16,772 bases of DNA from Lysobacterales bacterium (GTDB lineage: Bacteria; Pseudomonadota; Gammaproteobacteria; Xanthomonadales; Marinicellaceae): positions 1-16,772 of the forward strand of contig WGBZ01000262.1 in NCBI GenBank assembly GCA_015494035.1, given 5' to 3'. The notes under the pieces are model-generated. The model was not told the DNA's origin. It worked only from the letters and a program-made list of their open reading frames with translations, and searched no databases. A program made the translations under genes and the position numbers. Shown here piece by piece: positions 14,648 through 16,772 of the stretch (the stretch's first letter is position 1; the number at the start of each line of letters is the position of its first letter).

Positions 14648-15481
14648 ATGAGCAAACGCGGTTTCAGTTTCGAGTTTTTCCCGCCCAGAACACCGGAGCA
14701 GCAAGTGGCTCTGGCGGTCACGCAGGAAAAATTGCGGCAGCTGGAACCGCAGTTTTTTTCTGTCACCTTCGGGGCTGGTGGTTCCACGCTGGATGCCACC
14801 CGAGAGACCGTGCTGGAACTGCAAAAGCACGGTTCGCCCGTGGTGGTTCCGCATTTGTCATGCATGGGCGGCACGCCCGAATCCATCAAGGCGCTGCTGC
14901 AGGAATACCTGGAAGCCGGCATTGACCATATCCTCGCCCTGCGTGGCGACGTGCCTTCGGGCATGGGGTCGGTGGGCTACTTCCGTCACGCCAATGAGCT
15001 GATCGAATTTATCCGCACGGAATTCGGTGAGGCCTTCCACATCACGGCCGCGGCCTATCCGGAGGTTCATCCGGAAAGTGAAAGTCGCGCCAGTGACCTG
15101 AAACACCTGAAGCACAAAGTGGATACCGGGGTCGACCAGCTGATCACGCAGTTCTTTTTTAATGCCGACGCCTATTTCCAGTTTGTGGACGATGCCCGCA
15201 AGGCAGGCATTGACGTGCCCATCATCCCGGGCATCATGCCCATCACCAACTACAGCAACATCAAGCGGTTCTGCGATTTTTGCGGTGCCGACATGCCGCG
15301 CTGGCTGCAATTCAAATTGCGTGACTTTGGTGACGACCGCAAGGCCATTCAGGCTTTTGGCACGGATTACATTACCCACCTCAGCCAGCAACTGCTGGAC
15401 GGCGGAGCCCCTTCCCTGCACTTCTACACCCTGAACCGGGCCAAAGCCACACTGGATATCGTCAATCAGCTCCAGCCGTAA
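14648..15481 (+). CDS. metF: 5,10-methylenetetrahydrofolate reductase MetF
   Basis: 277 aa, bacterial single-domain length. It reduces 5,10-methylene-THF to 5-methyl-THF with FAD, giving the methyl group for methionine synthesis. Motifs: FSFEFFPPRTPEQ at the start, with the catalytic Glu in the EFFPP context; FFSVTFGAGGST; VVPHLSCMGGTPE; LALRGDVPSGMG, the flavin/folate-site motif with Asp; AAYPEVHPES; TQFFFNADAYFQFV; IIPGIMPITNYSNIKRF; and HFYTLNRAKATLDI at the C-terminus. It follows ahcY after 15 bp with a poor ribosome site, which suggests coupling to ahcY translation. It completes the SAM cycle segment with metK and ahcY. Confidence 0.97.
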   Translation: MSKRGFSFEFFPPRTPEQQVALAVTQEKLRQLEPQFFSVTFGAGGSTLDATRETVLELQKHGSPVVVPHLSCMGGTPESIKALLQEYLEAGIDHILALRGDVPSGMGSVGYFRHANELIEFIRTEFGEAFHITAAAYPEVHPESESRASDLKHLKHKVDTGVDQLITQFFFNADAYFQFVDDARKAGIDVPIIPGIMPITNYSNIKRFCDFCGADMPRWLQFKLRDFGDDRKAIQAFGTDYITHLSQQLLDGGAPSLHFYTLNRAKATLDIVNQLQP

Positions 15482-15496
15482 AGCCTTGGTTTCTAC

Positions 15497-15537
15497 AGCA
15501 TCAAACGTTCGGTTTTCGTAATCGATGCTCTATTTTT
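15497..15537 (+). terminator. Weak candidate intrinsic terminator after metF
   Basis: AGCATC (15497-15502) and GATGCT (15524-15529) form a 6-bp stem, with ACG/CGT possible inside the long loop, followed by CTATTTTT. The T-rich tail and its place 16 bp after the metF stop support a terminator. The long loop makes it weak. Confidence 0.4.
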
Positions 15538-15574
15538 GTTCCTAAATTCAGGTCATCGACTTTCACATTCACAG

Positions 15575-15580
15575 TATAAT
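15575..15580 (+). promoter_or_regulatory. Consensus -10 box before the sorting-signal protein
   Basis: TATAAT matches the sigma70 -10 consensus exactly and lies about 47 bases before the ATG at 15627, in the 145-bp gap after metF. No good -35 is found at 16-18 bases upstream, so an activator or another start mechanism may be needed. Confidence 0.45.
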
Positions 15581-15626
15581 GCGGCCATACTATTGTGGTA
15601 TTTCACTTAACGATTCGGGGGGAATC

Positions 15627-16538
15627 ATGAAATTACGCGCTTTTCTTGGCGGCATTCTGCTGCTGACTTCATCCGTTACTGCCTTTGCCAGCACCGGCAC
15701 CACCAATGATCTGGCCGATGGCACCGAGAACAACAATGGTACCATCAGCACGGTGCCCAGCAACTACCAGTTTCCAGCCGCACCCAGTGCCGCTAATGGC
15801 ATCCTGTACAGCAATGGCCAATTGATCACGCATCCGGGAGCAGGCCCCAGTGGCGAAGACGTGAGCGTGTTGCAAAATGGCTCACTGGGCATGACCACCC
15901 TGGGTTTTGGTCACCAGGTTTCGTCCGACTTCCGAATTGCGGATGATTTCACCATCAGTGATCCCTTCTGGGACATTGAGGAAATCACTTTTTACGCCTA
16001 CCAGACTGGAGAAACCGCCTCCACCATCACGGCGGTCAACCTGCGCATCTGGGACGGCCCACCCGGCCAGCCCGGCAGTAACATTGTGTTTGGCGATGAC
16101 ACCACCAATCGCATGACCTCCACGGTGTATGCCAACATCCTGCGGGCCACCGAGCAGCAACCACCGGCAGGCACCACTGGCACCAGCTTTCCCACCAATC
16201 GCCAGATTGCCGCCAGCACAGTGGCGGTCAATATTCGCCTCAACCAGGGCACCTACTGGCTGGACTGGCAAAGTGATGGCTCCGGAGCCTCTGGCCCCTG
16301 GGCACCACCTATCACCATTCTCGGCCAGACCACTACAGGCAACGCCATGCAATATACCGGTTCCTGGGGACCCGCCCTGGATGGCGGAACAAGCGCTCCC
16401 CAAGGGTTTCCTTTTGTGGTGGCCGGTACGGCCATCATTCCGCAAATCCCGGCCAGCAACCGCTACACCTTGCTGCTGCTGTTTGGTGGCCTGGGTGCAT
16501 TGGCTGTGCTGACGCTTTATCGACGTCGAGCGCGCTGA
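15627..16538 (+). CDS. Secreted protein with C-terminal sorting signal (IPTL-CTERM-like)
   Basis: 303 aa, function unknown. A Sec signal MKLRAFLGGILLLTSSVTAFA with likely cleavage after Ala21 is followed by a Thr/Gly/Ser/Asn/Pro-rich body of predicted beta strands. Recognisable pieces are FRIADDFTISDPFWDIEEI, VNLRIWDGPPGQPGSNIVF, LNQGTYWLDWQSDGSGASG and APQGFPFVVAGTA. I recall these from secreted hypothetical proteins of several Gram-negative groups. The C-terminus has the three-part layout of exosortase-type signals: motif IPASNRY (~274-280), a hydrophobic segment (~281-297) and RRRAR at the end. This is closest to IPTL-CTERM, but the exact motif is atypical. ATG 15627 follows GGGGGGAATC, a strong ribosome site; the in-frame ATG at 15579 overlaps the -10 box and is rejected. 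It is likely monocistronic, ending at the palindromic terminator. Confidence 0.82.
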   Translation: MKLRAFLGGILLLTSSVTAFASTGTTNDLADGTENNNGTISTVPSNYQFPAAPSAANGILYSNGQLITHPGAGPSGEDVSVLQNGSLGMTTLGFGHQVSSDFRIADDFTISDPFWDIEEITFYAYQTGETASTITAVNLRIWDGPPGQPGSNIVFGDDTTNRMTSTVYANILRATEQQPPAGTTGTSFPTNRQIAASTVAVNIRLNQGTYWLDWQSDGSGASGPWAPPITILGQTTTGNAMQYTGSWGPALDGGTSAPQGFPFVVAGTAIIPQIPASNRYTLLLLFGGLGALAVLTLYRRRAR

Positions 16539-16563
16539 AGGCGCATCTCCATCCTGACACAAA

Positions 16564-16593
16564 CAGAAAGCCCGGAAATTTCCGGGCTTTCTG
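16564..16593. terminator. Strong bidirectional intrinsic terminator
   Basis: A perfect inverted repeat with 15-base arms, CAGAAAGCCCGGAAA and its complement, is centred at 16578/16579. It gives a GC-rich core (GCCCGG/CCGGGC) flanked by A-runs on one side and T-runs on the other on both strands. It lies between two converging genes and should end both the sorting-signal gene and queA. Confidence 0.85.
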
Positions 16594-16613
16594 GTATACA
16601 GGTGTCAGCCATT

Positions 16614-16772
16614 TCACTTCAGCAGCATGGCGTCCCCGTAACTGAAAAAACGATACCGCTGCCCAATGGCGTACCGGTAGGCCCGATCAATCAGGTCCTT
16701 GCCGGCAAAGGCGCTGACCAGCATCAGTAAAGTGGATTCGGGCAGGTGGAAATTGGTCAACAAGGCATCAAC
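16614..16772 (-). CDS. queA: tRNA preQ1(34) S-adenosylmethionine ribosyltransferase-isomerase QueA, C-terminal part
   Basis: The last 52 codons plus TGA are present; the rest lies beyond the right edge. The translated end reads [20 protein letters not shown], then [16 protein letters not shown] and [13 protein letters not shown]. This is the well-conserved QueA C-terminus ([24 protein letters not shown]). QueA transfers and rearranges the ribosyl part of SAM onto 7-aminomethyl-7-deazaguanine at the tRNA wobble position, a late step of queuosine synthesis. It is another SAM-dependent enzyme in the neighbourhood. It converges on the sorting-signal gene across the palindromic terminator. Confidence 0.93.
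   Translation of the reverse strand, partial: VDALLTNFHLPESTLLMLVSAFAGKDLIDRAYRYAIGQRYRFFSYGDAMLLK

Noticed and set aside
15579..15626. Upstream in-frame ATG for the sorting-signal protein
   Set aside because: It overlaps the consensus TATAAT and would put a polar stretch before the signal peptide. ATG 15627 has a strong ribosome site and starts a normal Sec signal.
1..16772. CRISPR array, tRNA or rRNA genes, prophage or defence system
   Set aside because: There are no short regularly spaced repeats and no cloverleaf or rRNA-like sequence. All large genes are housekeeping or envelope functions.

Overview
The window is chromosomal DNA of moderately high GC, most likely from an aquatic gammaproteobacterium. 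The signs are a ubiE-ubiJ-ubiB ubiquinone cluster, a biosynthetic SpeA, the AhcY route of S-adenosylhomocysteine (SAH) recycling, and a C-terminal sorting signal of the exosortase/IPTL-CTERM kind. The genus cannot be fixed from this sequence alone. Genes are tightly packed, with many ATGA stop/start overlaps, and no gap exceeds 300 bp.

Layout. At the left edge is the start of a 2OG-Fe(II) oxygenase on the minus strand (1-219). Across a divergent gap, the plus strand carries speA (arginine decarboxylase), a beta-hydroxyacid dehydrogenase, ubiE, ubiJ and ubiB (488-6487), very probably one transcription unit. Its last stop codon abuts the stop codon of an opposing minus-strand pair (6488-8028): an unrecognised repeat-containing acidic protein and a YihG/PlsC-type acyltransferase. 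After a second divergent gap comes a plus-strand pair of predicted lipoproteins (8303-11715), a TPR protein and a seven-bladed FG-GAP/ASPIC-UnbV (CRTAC1-like) protein. Next is the methyl-cycle operon metK-ahcY-metF (11969-15481), then a secreted protein with a C-terminal sorting signal (15627-16538). A strong palindromic terminator separates it from the 3' end of queA, which runs in from the right edge on the minus strand.

Functional links. UbiE and QueA consume S-adenosylmethionine (SAM), MetK makes it, AhcY removes the SAH by-product, and MetF supplies methyl groups. UbiE, UbiJ and UbiB act together in ubiquinone synthesis. SpeA starts polyamine synthesis from arginine.

Most notable are three copies of a 164-171 bp intergenic element (262-426, 8053-8216, 11721-11891). 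Each has about 20-bp terminal inverted repeats and folds along its whole length as an imperfect palindrome. It has no coding capacity and looks like a MITE- or REP-type family that I cannot name. Two further regulatory candidates stand out. One is a nine-codon leader ORF with a near-ideal Shine-Dalgarno just before speA. The other is a perfect 12-bp inverted repeat over the putative metK promoter, which could be a SAH-responsive operator.
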